Of a stretch of 64,000 nucleotides of DNA, positions 8,623 to 17,874 are shown in pieces (the stretch's first letter is position 1; each line of letters opens with the position of its first letter). The position numbers and the translations under genes were made by a program. The stretch is from assembly GCF_000384475.1 (NCBI RefSeq), contig NZ_ARWB01000001.1, forward strand, positions 1,778,176 to 1,842,175. Reading direction: 5' to 3'. The notes beneath the pieces were generated by a model. It did not search any database. It was not told the origin of the DNA and saw only the letters and a program-made list of their open reading frames with translations. This DNA comes from Methylopila sp. M107 (lineage in GTDB: Bacteria > Pseudomonadota > Alphaproteobacteria > Rhizobiales > Methylopilaceae).

Positions 8623-10431
8623 ATGAGCGACGGTTTCAAGAAGGGCCAGCCGGCGGCGAGCCGCGGCGTCTCGCGCCGAGACGCGCTCAAGTTGACGCTC
8701 GCGGCCGGCGTGACTGCGACGTCCGTCACGCTCGCTGTGACCGGCGAGGCGCGCGCCGCCCGGGCCGGCGTCTTCCTGCATGGAGTCGCGAGCGGCGATC
8801 CTCGGCAAAAGAAGGTCGTGATCTGGACGCGCGTCACCAAGCCCGATGGCGGCGACGCGATCCCGGTCAAATGGGTGGTCGCCGAAGACAAGAAGCTGAA
8901 GCGCGTGGTCCGGCAGGGCAACGCCTCCGCCAGCCCCAAGCGCGACTTCACGGTGAAGGTCGACGTCGACGGTCTCGAGCCGGGCACGACCTACTATTAC
9001 GGCTTCAGGGCCGCGGGCGACGAAAGCCCCGTCGGCCGCACCCGCACGCTGCCCGAGGGCGAGGTGAAGCGGCTGACTTTCGCGGTGTTCTCCTGCTCGA
9101 ACTTCGAGCTCGGCTATTTCAACGCCTACGGCGAGGCCGCGAAGCGCGACGACTTCGACGCCGTCATCCACCTTGGCGACTACATCTACGAATACGGTCC
9201 CGGCCTCGGGGGCTACACCACGCCCGCGACCGCCGCCGGCCTCGTCCCTAAGCCGCGCGACGCCGAATTGACCCCACCGGCGGAGATCATCCTTCTCGAC
9301 CAGTACCGCGCGCGGCACGCGCTCTACCGGACCGACACGCATCTCCAGAAGCTCCATCGCAAGAACCCCTTCATCAACATCTGGGACGACCACGAAGTCG
9401 CGAACGACGCCTGGACGGGCGGCGCGGAGAACCACGACCCCAAGACCGAAGGCTCCTGGGCCGCGCGTAAAAAAGCCGGCATCCGGGCGTTTTACGAGTG
9501 GCTCCCGATCCGCGAGCCGAAGGATGGCGACCGGATCGATCCCGAGACCGGCAATCCGGACGCGCTGTACCGCGCCTTCGAGTTCGGCGACCTTGCGAGC
9601 CTCATCATGATCGACACGCGCGAGGCCGCACGCGACGAGCAGTTTTCGACGCCCGCGCTCGTCGCCGCCTATACGGGCGCGCCGGCGCAGGGGCCGTTTC
9701 CGCGTGACGTCGCCAGCGCGGGCGTGACCCGCACGCTGATCGGCGCCGAACAACAGAAGTGGTTCGACAAGAAGATCGCGAAGCCCGACCAGACGTGGCA
9801 GTTGATCGGCAATCAGGTGCTGATGTTCTATCAGGCGGCGCCCGACATCAACGGAACGACCGTGCTGACCGCCGAACAGAAGGCAGTGTTCCTGGCGCAG
9901 ATCGACCTGCTGTTCGGGCCGGGGGCCGGCGCGCAGTTCGCGAGCCTCGGCGCGGCCGGCCTGCCCTCGCCGCTGTCGACCGACGCCTGGACAGGCTATC
10001 CCACGGCGCGCGTCGCGATGCTCAAATCGCTCGCGAAAGCCGAAAACCCGATCGTGCTGACGGGCGACTCGCACGCAGCCTGGACCGCGAACCTCGTCCT
10101 GCCGAAGGCGGGAGGCTCGACGCCGGTGGCCGCGGAATTCGGCGGCACATCGGTCAGCTCGCCGGGACTCGAGCAGTATCTGCTCAAGACGCCCCCGGAC
10201 CTCGCGGCCGCCGTGCTGGTCGATTCCAGCGCCGCGCGCCCGGAGGCGGACCAGTTGATCTTCACCGACCAGGCGCGACGCGGCTTCATGATCGTCGACG
10301 TCGATCCGGAGGCCGTGACCGTCGACCACGTGTTCCTGTCGACGGTGTTCGAAAAGACCTACACGACCGAAACGAGACGCTTCCGCGTGCCGCGCGGCAA
10401 GAAGGCCGCCAGCGTCGTCGCGGACGTGTAA
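8623..10431 (+). CDS. phoD: Alkaline phosphatase D (PhoD), Tat-exported
   Basis: Secreted phosphodiesterase/phosphomonoesterase of 602 residues. The N-terminus has a twin-arginine signal (SRRDALKL, residues 16-23) and a hydrophobic stretch ending near ARA. A fibronectin-like N-terminal domain (about 50-145) precedes the metallophosphatase core (about 150-570). Metal-binding motifs can be seen: FSCSNFELG, HLGDYIYEYG, NIWDDHEVAND and LTGDSHAAW. PhoD enzymes use Ca/Fe and usually serve phosphate scavenging. No obvious Pho box was recognised upstream. It is divergent from the carbonic anhydrase gene. Confidence 0.95.
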   Translation: MSDGFKKGQPAASRGVSRRDALKLTLAAGVTATSVTLAVTGEARAARAGVFLHGVASGDPRQKKVVIWTRVTKPDGGDAIPVKWVVAEDKKLKRVVRQGNASASPKRDFTVKVDVDGLEPGTTYYYGFRAAGDESPVGRTRTLPEGEVKRLTFAVFSCSNFELGYFNAYGEAAKRDDFDAVIHLGDYIYEYGPGLGGYTTPATAAGLVPKPRDAELTPPAEIILLDQYRARHALYRTDTHLQKLHRKNPFINIWDDHEVANDAWTGGAENHDPKTEGSWAARKKAGIRAFYEWLPIREPKDGDRIDPETGNPDALYRAFEFGDLASLIMIDTREAARDEQFSTPALVAAYTGAPAQGPFPRDVASAGVTRTLIGAEQQKWFDKKIAKPDQTWQLIGNQVLMFYQAAPDINGTTVLTAEQKAVFLAQIDLLFGPGAGAQFASLGAAGLPSPLSTDAWTGYPTARVAMLKSLAKAENPIVLTGDSHAAWTANLVLPKAGGSTPVAAEFGGTSVSSPGLEQYLLKTPPDLAAAVLVDSSAARPEADQLIFTDQARRGFMIVDVDPEAVTVDHVFLSTVFEKTYTTETRRFRVPRGKKAASVVADV

Positions 10432-10452
10432 ACCGGCCGACGGCCTTCGCGT

Positions 10453-10746
10453 TCAGGCGAAGGTCGTCAGCGCCGCCGCGCCGATCATCAGGCTCCAGAG
10501 GCCCGCCACCACGGTCGCGGCCGCCACCGCCAAAGCTGGTCGCTTGCCGCCGAACAGCGCGTTGCGGAGCAGGATGTAGGCCGCGCCGAGCGTGATCACG
10601 GGCACGGCGAGCACGGCGGTCACGTCGGACGCGCGCAGCAGGCGAAAACTCGCCTGCTCGCCCGTGACGGCTTCGAAACCAGACGCAACGGCGCCCGAGA
10701 GCGCAAAGCCGAGAACGCCGGTCAGGACAGTCGAGAGAAAGGTCAT
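10453..10746 (-). CDS. Small membrane protein, three predicted helices
   Basis: 97 residues with hydrophobic segments at about 5-22, 40-60 and 72-92, and no recognisable catalytic motif. Similar short membrane proteins of unknown function (possibly DUF6949) occur next to DUF3126 genes in Hyphomicrobiales; I recall this rather than prove it. The ATG at 10746 is preceded by AGGAGGCCACCCCCC, a good ribosome binding site. A GC-rich hairpin (about 10439-10470) overlaps its stop codon and the end of phoD. Confidence 0.65.
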   Translation of the reverse strand: MTFLSTVLTGVLGFALSGAVASGFEAVTGEQASFRLLRASDVTAVLAVPVITLGAAYILLRNALFGGKRPALAVAAATVVAGLWSLMIGAAALTTFA

Positions 10747-10805
10747 GGGGGGTGGCCTCCTGCCAGGCTTACAGCAAGAGGCGGGCCGTCCCGTTGCGGG
10801 ACAGC

Positions 10806-11015
10806 TTACTCGAGGTCGGTCTCGAGGATCGCCATCGAGAAGTTGTAGGACAGGTCGCCGTCCTCGTCGTCGCGGAACAGCACGCCCATGAACTCGTCGC
10901 CGAGATAGACCTCGGCCGAGTCGTCCTTTCGAGGCCGCGCCACGACGCGGAACGAGGGGTTCTGGAACTGCTTGCGCAGATAGGTCTGCACGCGTTCGAG
11001 CTCGCGCTTGTCCAC
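10806..11015 (-). CDS. DUF3126 family protein
   Basis: Small cytoplasmic protein of 69 residues. It matches the DUF3126 family over its whole length: YLRKQFQNPSFRVVARP, KDDSAEVYLGDEFMGVLFR and DDEDGDLSYNFSMAILE. The function is unknown. The GTG at 11015 follows TGAGGAGCGCCGAC, a good ribosome binding site. The longer upstream frame has no similarity. It sits 98 bp downstream of the histidine kinase on the same strand and may be co-transcribed. Confidence 0.85.
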   Translation of the reverse strand: MDKRELERVQTYLRKQFQNPSFRVVARPRKDDSAEVYLGDEFMGVLFRDDEDGDLSYNFSMAILETDLE

Positions 11016-11113
11016 GTCGGCGCTCCTCAATCTGTGTTGGTTTCGGACGCCGTCGACGCCCTTACGGGGGTTGGCGGACGGATTGCCATGGTCGGACGTG
11101 GGAGGCAAGCCGG

Positions 11114-12592
11114 CTACTCCGCCGCGGCGCGATCCGGGGACGAAAGTCGCGGATGCTCGGTCGTTCCGACGACCGTCGGCGCGCGCGGCAGGGTGATCGT
11201 CACCTTGAGGCCTGGCGCATTGTCGGACAGGGCGAGCTCGCCGCCATGCAGGCGCGCGACGGCGTTGGCGAGCGCAAGGCCGAGGCCCGATCCGGGACGC
11301 GTTCGGCTCGAGTCGAGCCTGACGAAGCGCTCGACAGCGCGCGCGCGGTCCGCCTCGGGGATGCCGGGCCCGCGATCCGCCACCACGATGCGCGCTGAAG
11401 GCCCGTCCGCCTCGGCCGCCACAGTCACGTCCTTGCCGGTTCCCTCGCCGGTCGCATAGTTCAGCGCGTTTTCGACGAGGTTGGCGACAATCTGGCCGAT
11501 GAGTTCGCGGTTGCCGAGCACAGTGACGGGCGCTGGCGCGACGACCTTGAGTTCGGCGCCGCGTTCTTCCGCGAGCGGCTCGTAGAGTTCGGCGACGCTC
11601 GCAACGACGTCGGCGACGTCGAGTTCCGAAAGCTGCCCGCGCGCTCCGCCGGACTCGGCCCGCGCGATCAGCAGCAGGGCGTTGAAGATACGGATCATCC
11701 CGTCCGATTCCGCGATGATCTGCTCGATGGAGTTTTGCCAGTCTTCTTCCGTCCGCGCGTCGCGCAGCGCCGCCTCCGCGCGGTTCCTGAGGCGCGTCAG
11801 CGGCGTCTTCAGGTCATGGGCGATGTTGTCCGAGACCTCCTTGAGGCCCGCCATCAGCTCGTTGATGCGATCGAGCATGGCGTTGACGGCCTCGGCCAGA
11901 CGGTCGAACTCGTCGGCCGAGCCGGTGACGGCGAGGCGGCCCGACAGGTCGCCCGCCATGATCGAGCGGCTGGTCTCGGTCATGGCGTCGAGCCGCTTCA
12001 GCACGCGTTTCGCCACGAACACGCCGCCGGCCAGACCCAGCACCACGACGAGCGCGAGCGACCACTGCACCGCGTTCGCGATGACGCCTTTCAGCCGCTC
12101 GCGCTCCTCCGTGTCGCGCCCGACCATCAGCCTGTAGCCGCCGGGCAGCAGGAAGACGCGCACGACGGCGGGATAGGGCGCGGTCTGGCTCTCGCCTGTC
12201 CGCTGGTAGGGCAGTTCGCGCTCGCCGGGCTCGGCCAGAGACGCGCCTGGAAGTCCCGCGACGTTGCCGGCCAGGATGTCGCCCGTAAACGTCGTGAGCA
12301 GATAGATCGAGCCGTTGGCGGAGCGGTTGGACCGCTCGTCCACCACCGCGACCAACTTGCGGATGCCGCCCTGATTGTACTGTTCCGAGAGCCCCCGGAT
12401 TTCGGCGTCGACCGTCGCGTTCACCTGTCCCGCGATCAACGCGTTGGCGTGCCACGACACATAGGCCAGCACCACCATCGACAGGATCGAGAACACCGCG
12501 AGATAGGCGAGCGCGAGCTTGAAGGCGGTGGTTCGAAGGAGCTTGCCGAGCGCCGTCGCGGAGGTCCGGAGGGAGTTACCGAGCGCCGTCAC
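11114..12592 (-). CDS. Sensor histidine kinase (HAMP, HisKA, HATPase)
   Basis: Inner-membrane kinase of 492 residues. The first membrane segment is about 27-48, a periplasmic domain about 50-170, and the second membrane segment about 172-195. HAMP follows (about 196-250), then HisKA with H259 in DNIAHDLKTPLTR, and HATPase with N-box NLVENALNYA, G1 DRGPGIP and G2 GSGLGLALA. It overlaps its regulator gene by 17 bp, so the pair is translationally coupled. It lies downstream of degP on the same strand, suggesting a role in envelope stress or metal sensing. The signal is not known. Confidence 0.95.
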   Translation of the reverse strand: MTALGNSLRTSATALGKLLRTTAFKLALAYLAVFSILSMVVLAYVSWHANALIAGQVNATVDAEIRGLSEQYNQGGIRKLVAVVDERSNRSANGSIYLLTTFTGDILAGNVAGLPGASLAEPGERELPYQRTGESQTAPYPAVVRVFLLPGGYRLMVGRDTEERERLKGVIANAVQWSLALVVVLGLAGGVFVAKRVLKRLDAMTETSRSIMAGDLSGRLAVTGSADEFDRLAEAVNAMLDRINELMAGLKEVSDNIAHDLKTPLTRLRNRAEAALRDARTEEDWQNSIEQIIAESDGMIRIFNALLLIARAESGGARGQLSELDVADVVASVAELYEPLAEERGAELKVVAPAPVTVLGNRELIGQIVANLVENALNYATGEGTGKDVTVAAEADGPSARIVVADRGPGIPEADRARAVERFVRLDSSRTRPGSGLGLALANAVARLHGGELALSDNAPGLKVTITLPRAPTVVGTTEHPRLSSPDRAAAE

Positions 12593-13256
12593 GGATCATG
12601 TACCCCGCGCCGCGCACGGTGTGCAGCAGCTGGCGGTCGAAGCCCTTGTCGATCTTCGAGCGCAGGCGGGAGACATGGACGTCGATCACGTTGGTCTGGG
12701 GGTCGAAATGATAGTCCCAGACATTCTCCAGCAACATGGTGCGCGTGACCACCTGTCCGGCGTTGCGCATCAGATATTCGAGCAGGCGGAACTCGCGCGG
12801 CTGCAACGGGATATCCTGCCCGCCCCGCGCCACCGCGTGGGACAGCCGGTCGAGCTCGAGATCGCCGATGCGATACACAGTTTCGGTCGCGCTCGCGCCG
12901 CCGCGCCGCGACAGCGCCTCGACGCGGGCGAGCAGTTCGGCGAAGGCATAGGGCTTCGTCAGATAGTCGTCCCCGCCGGCGCGCAGGCCTTGCACGCGGT
13001 CGTCGACCTGGCCGAGCGCCGAGAGGATCAGCACCGGCGTCTTGAGCCCCTCGGCCCGCAGCCGTCCGATCAGCGTCAGCCCGTCGAGCTTCGGCAGCAT
13101 GCGGTCGACGACCAGCACGTCATAGGTCGAGCCGCTCGCGAGTTCGTAGCCCTCCGCGCCGTCGGCGGCGTGGTCCGCGACGTGGCCCTCTTCCGCGAAG
13201 GCCTTCACCACATAGGCGGCGGCCTCGCGATCATCCTCGACAATCAGAAGTTTCAT
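12576..13256 (-). CDS. OmpR/PhoB-type response regulator
   Basis: Cytoplasmic DNA-binding regulator of 226 residues. The receiver domain (1-118) has the acidic pair E8/D9 with D10, phosphoacceptor D51 in VVDRMLP and the conserved Lys in DDYLTKPYAF. The winged-helix domain (about 128-224) ends in HTVRGAGYMI. The partner kinase overlaps its 3' end. The ATG at 13256 gives the standard MKLLIVEDD start. An in-frame ATG at 13268 is the alternative. It follows degP after 240 bp that contain hairpins, so it may have its own promoter. Confidence 0.95.
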   Translation of the reverse strand: MKLLIVEDDREAAAYVVKAFAEEGHVADHAADGAEGYELASGSTYDVLVVDRMLPKLDGLTLIGRLRAEGLKTPVLILSALGQVDDRVQGLRAGGDDYLTKPYAFAELLARVEALSRRGGASATETVYRIGDLELDRLSHAVARGGQDIPLQPREFRLLEYLMRNAGQVVTRTMLLENVWDYHFDPQTNVIDVHVSRLRSKIDKGFDRQLLHTVRGAGYMIRDGAR

Positions 13257-13400
13257 GGTCGAGGTCATGACGCGGCTCTCAGGTTCCCGCAAGCGGCGCG
13301 ATGGAGGGAGTTCGGGTTTCTGGAGAGCGCGATCGCCGCGCGCCCCTCGCGCGTGAGGCGGGGATGAGCCTGAAGCGAGGGGGCGCAGGACCGTTCCGTG

Positions 13401-13479
13401 GAAAGCGGCGGACGGCCGGGGGAACCGTCCGCCGCCCACGAAGCGCCCGGGCGCGAATCGGGGGAGGCCGCGCCCGGGC
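13401..13479 (-). terminator. Two GC hairpins ending the degP transcript
   Basis: The first stem is 13445-13455 / 13469-13479 (GCCCGGGCGCG paired, 11 bp). The second is 13405-13415 / 13425-13435 (GCGGCGGACGG, 11 bp), followed on the minus strand by TTTC. The short T run suggests partial termination before the two-component genes. Confidence 0.6.
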
Positions 13480-13497
13480 TTACATCGGCGAAGAGCG

Positions 13498-15123
13498 TCA
13501 GCCGCTCTTGCCGATCTCGATCGCGACGAATCGCGTCTGGTCGTTGCGCTTGACGAGCAGCAGCACGGACTTGCGGCCGTCCTTCTGCGCGGCGTCGAGC
13601 TGCGCGGTGACGTCGGACACCTTGGAGACCGCCTTGCCGGCGACCTTCATGATGACGTCGCCCTGTTCGAGCTTTCCGACCGCGGCGCCGTCCTCGTCGA
13701 CCTGCGTGACCACGAGGCCCTGGTCGCCGGCGTTGCCGAGTCGGCTCGCCGGGGTCACCTCGATACCGAGCTTGACCTTGCCGCCGTCGGCCTCGTCGCC
13801 GCCGCCGCTGTCCGGCGTCAGCGCCGCCTGCTTCGGCTCGTCCGGCAGGGTGCCGAGCTTGAGCTCTTTCGACTCCTCCTTGCCGTCGCGCCAGATGGTC
13901 AGCGTCACGGGCTTGCCCGGGTCCATCGAGGCGATCTTGCGAGACAGCTCGCGGGCGCTGGCGATCTCTTCGCCGTCGACCTTGAGGATCGTATCGCCGG
14001 ACTTCAGGCCCGCCTGCTCGCCCGGCGTGCCCTTCTGGGCTTCCGCGACGAGCGCGCCGTAGGCCTTCTTGAGCCCGATCGACTCGGCGATCTCGTCGGT
14101 CACGGGCTGGATCTGCACGCCGATATAACCGCGCGCGATCTTCCCGCCGTTCTTCAGCTTGTCGATGATGCTGGTCGCGACTTCCGAGGGGATCGAGAAG
14201 GCGATGCCGACATTGCCGCCGGACGGCGAATAGATCGCGGTGTTCACGCCGACGACCTCGCCTCGCAGGTTGAAGGTCGGGCCGCCCGAATTGCCGCGGT
14301 TCACCGCCGCGTCGATCTGCAGGAAGTCGTCATAGGGTCCAGCGCCGATGTCGCGGCCGCGGGCCGAAACGATGCCGGCCGTCACCGTGCCGCCGAGGCC
14401 GAACGGATTGCCGACCGCGACCACCCAGTCGCCGACGCGCGGACCTTCTGGACCTGCGAACTTCACGAACGGCCAGTCCTTCTTCTCGCCCTCCACCTTC
14501 AGGAGCGCAAGGTCGGTGCGGGCGTCGGTGCCGATCACCTTGGCCTTCACCGTGTCGTCCTTGTCGCCGATGACGAGCTCGACTTCCTTGGCGCCGGCGA
14601 CAACGTGGTTGTTCGTCACCGCGTAGCCGTCGCCGGAGATGAAGAAGCCCGAGCCCTGGCTCATGCCGCGCGGCTTGCGCTCCCTGCCGCCGGGACCGCC
14701 GGGCGCGCCCGGACCGCCGCGCTGGCCGAACTCCTTGAAGAACTTTTTGAGCGGGTGGCCGTCCGGCAGCTGGTCGAGGCCCGGAATCTGCGGCATGCCC
14801 TGCGCGCCGGGTCCTCGCGGACCTCCCGGCATCCCGGGGCCGTCCTCGTCGTCCGCGGTCGAGACGTTCTTGACGCGCACGCTGACGACGGCCGGCTTCA
14901 CCCGGTCGACGACGTCGGCGAAGCTCGGCAGCGCCGGCGCCGCCTGCGGCTGGATCGCGCTCGACTCGGCGCGGGCCGGCGTCGTGGTCGAAATGGCCTC
15001 GGCGCCGAGCGCGCCGGCGAGGCCGAGCGCCAGCACCGAAGCGATCAGCGGCGTCTTGCGCCGGGCGAGGAAGCCGCGCGGCTTGCTCTCGGCGTTCGCG
15101 TCGGTGCGGGGGTCGATCGTCAT
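13498..15123 (-). CDS. degP: Do-like (DegP/HtrA) periplasmic serine protease
   Basis: Periplasmic protease/chaperone of 541 residues. The N-terminal membrane segment (about 28-50) may be a signal peptide or anchor. The trypsin-like domain holds the triad H173 (TNNHVV), D204 (RTDLALLK) and S279 (GNSGGP). Two PDZ domains follow (about 330-425 and 440-535). A Gly/Pro-rich insert (about 93-150) replaces the usual Q-linker. It lies after ccmH and before a two-component pair on the same strand, an arrangement consistent with envelope stress control. Confidence 0.95.
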   Translation of the reverse strand: MTIDPRTDANAESKPRGFLARRKTPLIASVLALGLAGALGAEAISTTTPARAESSAIQPQAAPALPSFADVVDRVKPAVVSVRVKNVSTADDEDGPGMPGGPRGPGAQGMPQIPGLDQLPDGHPLKKFFKEFGQRGGPGAPGGPGGRERKPRGMSQGSGFFISGDGYAVTNNHVVAGAKEVELVIGDKDDTVKAKVIGTDARTDLALLKVEGEKKDWPFVKFAGPEGPRVGDWVVAVGNPFGLGGTVTAGIVSARGRDIGAGPYDDFLQIDAAVNRGNSGGPTFNLRGEVVGVNTAIYSPSGGNVGIAFSIPSEVATSIIDKLKNGGKIARGYIGVQIQPVTDEIAESIGLKKAYGALVAEAQKGTPGEQAGLKSGDTILKVDGEEIASARELSRKIASMDPGKPVTLTIWRDGKEESKELKLGTLPDEPKQAALTPDSGGGDEADGGKVKLGIEVTPASRLGNAGDQGLVVTQVDEDGAAVGKLEQGDVIMKVAGKAVSKVSDVTAQLDAAQKDGRKSVLLLVKRNDQTRFVAIEIGKSG

Positions 15124-15244
15124 GGACGGCAGTCTCCGAACGGTTTTCTCTCACACGCCATATGGGCGTCTGAAGCGAAGATTCACGTAGCGCGCATTAC
15201 GCGTCGCTGTCGGCGAGATGAAATTTAGGTAAGGCCGGACGTAA

Positions 15245-15763
15245 TCAGCGCGCGTTTTTCATCGGCGAGCCCGTCCCGGCGGAGGTTCCGCCGTCCTGCG
15301 CGAGCAGCGCATCCAGCCGCGCACGCTCACTTTCCGACAAGGAAGCGGCATTTTCGGGGCGTCGCCGCCGAGCGCCCCGCGCCCAGAAAGCATAGCCGAG
15401 CAGGCCGGTCAGCAGCACCGCAGGCGCCAGCCCCCAGAGCAACAACGTCTCGCCGCGAAGACGAGGCCGGAGCAGCACGAACTCCCCATAGCGCGAGACG
15501 AGGTAATCCAGAACCTCACTGTTGCTGTCGCCTGCCTTCACGCGTTCGCGAACGAGCACGCGCAGGTCTTTCGCGAGCGGGGCGTCGCTGTCGTCGATCG
15601 ACTGGTTCTGGCAGACCATGCAGCGCAGTTCCGCCCCGAGTTCACGGGCGCGGGCCTCCTGCGCGGGATCGGAGAGCTGCTCGCCAGGATTTACGGCGAA
15701 GGCGGGGGCTGCGGCGACGGCGAGCACGATGGCGGCCAACATCGCGCTTACAAGGTTCGTCAT
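15245..15763 (-). CDS. ccmH: Cytochrome c maturation thiol-oxidoreductase CcmH (CcmL type)
   Basis: Membrane-anchored periplasmic protein of 172 residues that reduces apocytochrome c cysteines before heme attachment. The signal segment is about 4-23, the redox motif is C48-M-V-C51 in LRCMVCQNQSI, and the membrane anchor is about 107-127. It ends the ccmI-E-F-H operon. Its ATG at 15763 lies in the terminal arm of a palindromic element inserted between ccmF and ccmH, so the element provides both the start codon and the G-rich stretch that must act as ribosome binding site. Confidence 0.93.
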   Translation of the reverse strand: MTNLVSAMLAAIVLAVAAAPAFAVNPGEQLSDPAQEARARELGAELRCMVCQNQSIDDSDAPLAKDLRVLVRERVKAGDSNSEVLDYLVSRYGEFVLLRPRLRGETLLLWGLAPAVLLTGLLGYAFWARGARRRRPENAASLSESERARLDALLAQDGGTSAGTGSPMKNAR

Positions 15764-15849
15764 CCCCCGGCTTGTCCGGGGGATCCAGGCGAGAACACAA
15801 GGCGCTGAGCGGCGGAAGGCTGGATCCCCCGGACAAGCCGGGGGATGAC
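15759..15849. repeat. Perfect palindromic element between ccmF and ccmH
   Basis: The arms 15759-15787 and 15821-15849 are exact inverted repeats of 29 bp around a 33-bp loop, the best-preserved TCATCCCC-type copy in the window. On the minus strand the element ends in GGGGGATGAC, whose ATG is the ccmH start codon. Confidence 0.95.
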
Positions 15850-15882
15850 GTGGCGCTTTAACCGTCGGGCGGCGTGACACGC

Positions 15883-17874
15883 TCACTCCGCCGGCTGCAT
15901 GGCGGGCGCTGCGGGTCGCGCCGCCGCTTTGCGCGGGGCGCCGACCCTGAGCCGCCGGTCGGCGAGCGACAGTACGCCGCCGAGCGCCATGAAGATCGGA
16001 CCGAACCAGATCAGCAGCACCAGCGGCTTATAGGTCAGGCGAAGCCCCGTCGCGCCGTCGCCGCGCGCTTCAGCGGTCGCGGCGTAGAGCTGCGAAAGGC
16101 CGAAGGTCGCGATGCCGGATTCCGCGATGTCCATCTTGCGCGCCGTATAAAGCCGCCGCGCCGGCTCGACGATGGCGACCGGCCGGCCGTCGTCGATCAC
16201 GTTGAGCCGCGCCACCGTCGCCCGGTAGTTCGGGCCGCGCTTCTCCTCCGTACCTTCGAAATTGACGTCGAAGCCGGCGATCCGGACGCTCTCGCCGGGC
16301 TTCAGCGCGACGACCTGCTCGCTCGACCAGGCGGTGGCGGCGACGACGCCGATCAGCGTCACGCCGAGCCCCGCATGCGCCAGCGCGCCGCCCCAGGACG
16401 AGCTCGGCAGGCCCTTGGCGCGCGACCATGCGTCGGCGAACGGAATGCGGAACAGCTTCGTCCGCTCGAGGATCTCGGCGAAAGCGCCGACGATCGCGAA
16501 CAGGCCGAGCCCGATCCCGATCGGCGCAAGGGTCGGTCCCCCGCGGACGAAGCCCGCCACCACGCAGGTCGCGAGGATCGCGACGCCGAACGCGTAGGTC
16601 AGGCCGCGCGCGGCGCGCGCGGCGTCGCCGCGCTTCCAGGCGAGCAGCGGCCCGAACGGCATGACGAGCAGGACGGGCAGCATGATCGGCCCGAAGGTCG
16701 CGTTGAAGAACGGCGGACCGACCGAGATTTTCTCGCCGGTCGCGGCTTCCAGCGCCAGCGGATAGAGCGTGCCGACGAACACCGCGACGGTGGCGGCGGT
16801 GAGGAAGATGTTGTTCAGCACCAGCGCGCCCTCTCGGCTCACCGGCGCGAAGATGCCGCCCTGCTTCAAGACCGGCGCGCGGAACGCGTAAAGCGCAAGG
16901 CTGCCCCCGACGAAGATCGTCAGGATGATCAGGATCGCGATCCCGCGCTCCGGGTCGACCGCGAAGGCGTGGACCGAGGTCAACACGCCCGAACGCACCA
17001 GGAATGTGCCGAGCAACGACAGCGCGAAGGTCAGCAGCGCGAGCAGGATCGTCCAGATCTTGAGCGCCTCGCGCTTCTCCATCACGACAGCGCAGTGCAG
17101 CAGCGCGGTGCCGGAGAGCCAAGGCATCAGCGAGGCGTTCTCGACCGGGTCCCAGAACCAGAAGCCGCCCCAGCCGAGTTCGTAATAGGCCCAGTAGGAC
17201 CCCATCGCGATGCCGAGCGTGAGGAAGCACCAGGCGACCAGCGTCCAGGGCCTGACCCAGCGCGCCCAGGCGGCGTCGATCTTGCCCTCGATCAGCGCCG
17301 CGACCGCGAAGGAGAACGCCATCGAGAAGCCGACATAGCCGACATAGAGCAGCGGCGGATGGATCGCGAGGCCGGGGTCCTGCAGCAGCGGGTTGAGGTC
17401 CTGCCCCTCGATCGGGGCGGAAGCGACGCGCGCGAACGGGTTCGAGGTGATCAGCACGAAGGCGAGGAAGGCGGTCGAGATCATCGCCTGCACGGCGAGC
17501 ACGTCGGCCTTCAGGCGCTGCGGCAGGTTCCGCCCGAACAGCGCGACCAGCGCGCCGAACAGCACGAGGATCAGCACCCAGAGCAGCAGCGACCCCTCGT
17601 GGTTCCCCCAGACGCCTGAGATCTTGTAGACGAGCGGCTTTGCGGAGTGCGAGTTCTCGACCACGTTCAGCAGCGAGAAGTCTGACGTCACATAGGCATG
17701 GGTCAGCGCCGCGAACGAGATCGCGACGAACAGGAACTGGGCGACAGCGAGCGGGCTCGCGAGCCCCATCAGCGAGACGTCGCGGACGCGCGCGCCCCAC
17801 ATCGGCAGGACCGACTGCAGGATCGCGAGCGCCAGCGCCAGAACGAGCGCGTAATGGCCGATCTCAGTGATCAT
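15883..17874 (-). CDS. ccmF: Cytochrome c heme lyase subunit CcmF
   Basis: Polytopic inner-membrane heme lyase of 663 residues, about 15 helices, that with CcmH/CcmI ligates heme to apocytochrome c. The tryptophan-rich WWD heme-handling motif is present in GWGGFWFWDPVEN (about residues 230-242). Conserved histidines occur in HEGSL... and nearby loops. Full length for the family. It overlaps ccmE by 4 bp (17871-17874). A palindromic element separates it from ccmH. The last 25 residues are an Ala/Arg-rich tail. Confidence 0.97.
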   Translation of the reverse strand: MITEIGHYALVLALALAILQSVLPMWGARVRDVSLMGLASPLAVAQFLFVAISFAALTHAYVTSDFSLLNVVENSHSAKPLVYKISGVWGNHEGSLLLWVLILVLFGALVALFGRNLPQRLKADVLAVQAMISTAFLAFVLITSNPFARVASAPIEGQDLNPLLQDPGLAIHPPLLYVGYVGFSMAFSFAVAALIEGKIDAAWARWVRPWTLVAWCFLTLGIAMGSYWAYYELGWGGFWFWDPVENASLMPWLSGTALLHCAVVMEKREALKIWTILLALLTFALSLLGTFLVRSGVLTSVHAFAVDPERGIAILIILTIFVGGSLALYAFRAPVLKQGGIFAPVSREGALVLNNIFLTAATVAVFVGTLYPLALEAATGEKISVGPPFFNATFGPIMLPVLLVMPFGPLLAWKRGDAARAARGLTYAFGVAILATCVVAGFVRGGPTLAPIGIGLGLFAIVGAFAEILERTKLFRIPFADAWSRAKGLPSSSWGGALAHAGLGVTLIGVVAATAWSSEQVVALKPGESVRIAGFDVNFEGTEEKRGPNYRATVARLNVIDDGRPVAIVEPARRLYTARKMDIAESGIATFGLSQLYAATAEARGDGATGLRLTYKPLVLLIWFGPIFMALGGVLSLADRRLRVGAPRKAAARPAAPAMQPAE

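Noticed and set aside
8590-10329. 579-codon minus-strand frame opposite phoD
   Set aside because: Arg/Gly/Val-rich antisense translation without a recognisable domain; phoD is unambiguous.
15874-17619. 581-codon plus-strand frame opposite ccmF
   Set aside because: Arg/Asp/Glu-rich antisense product typical of GC-rich shadows; ccmF carries the WWD motif.
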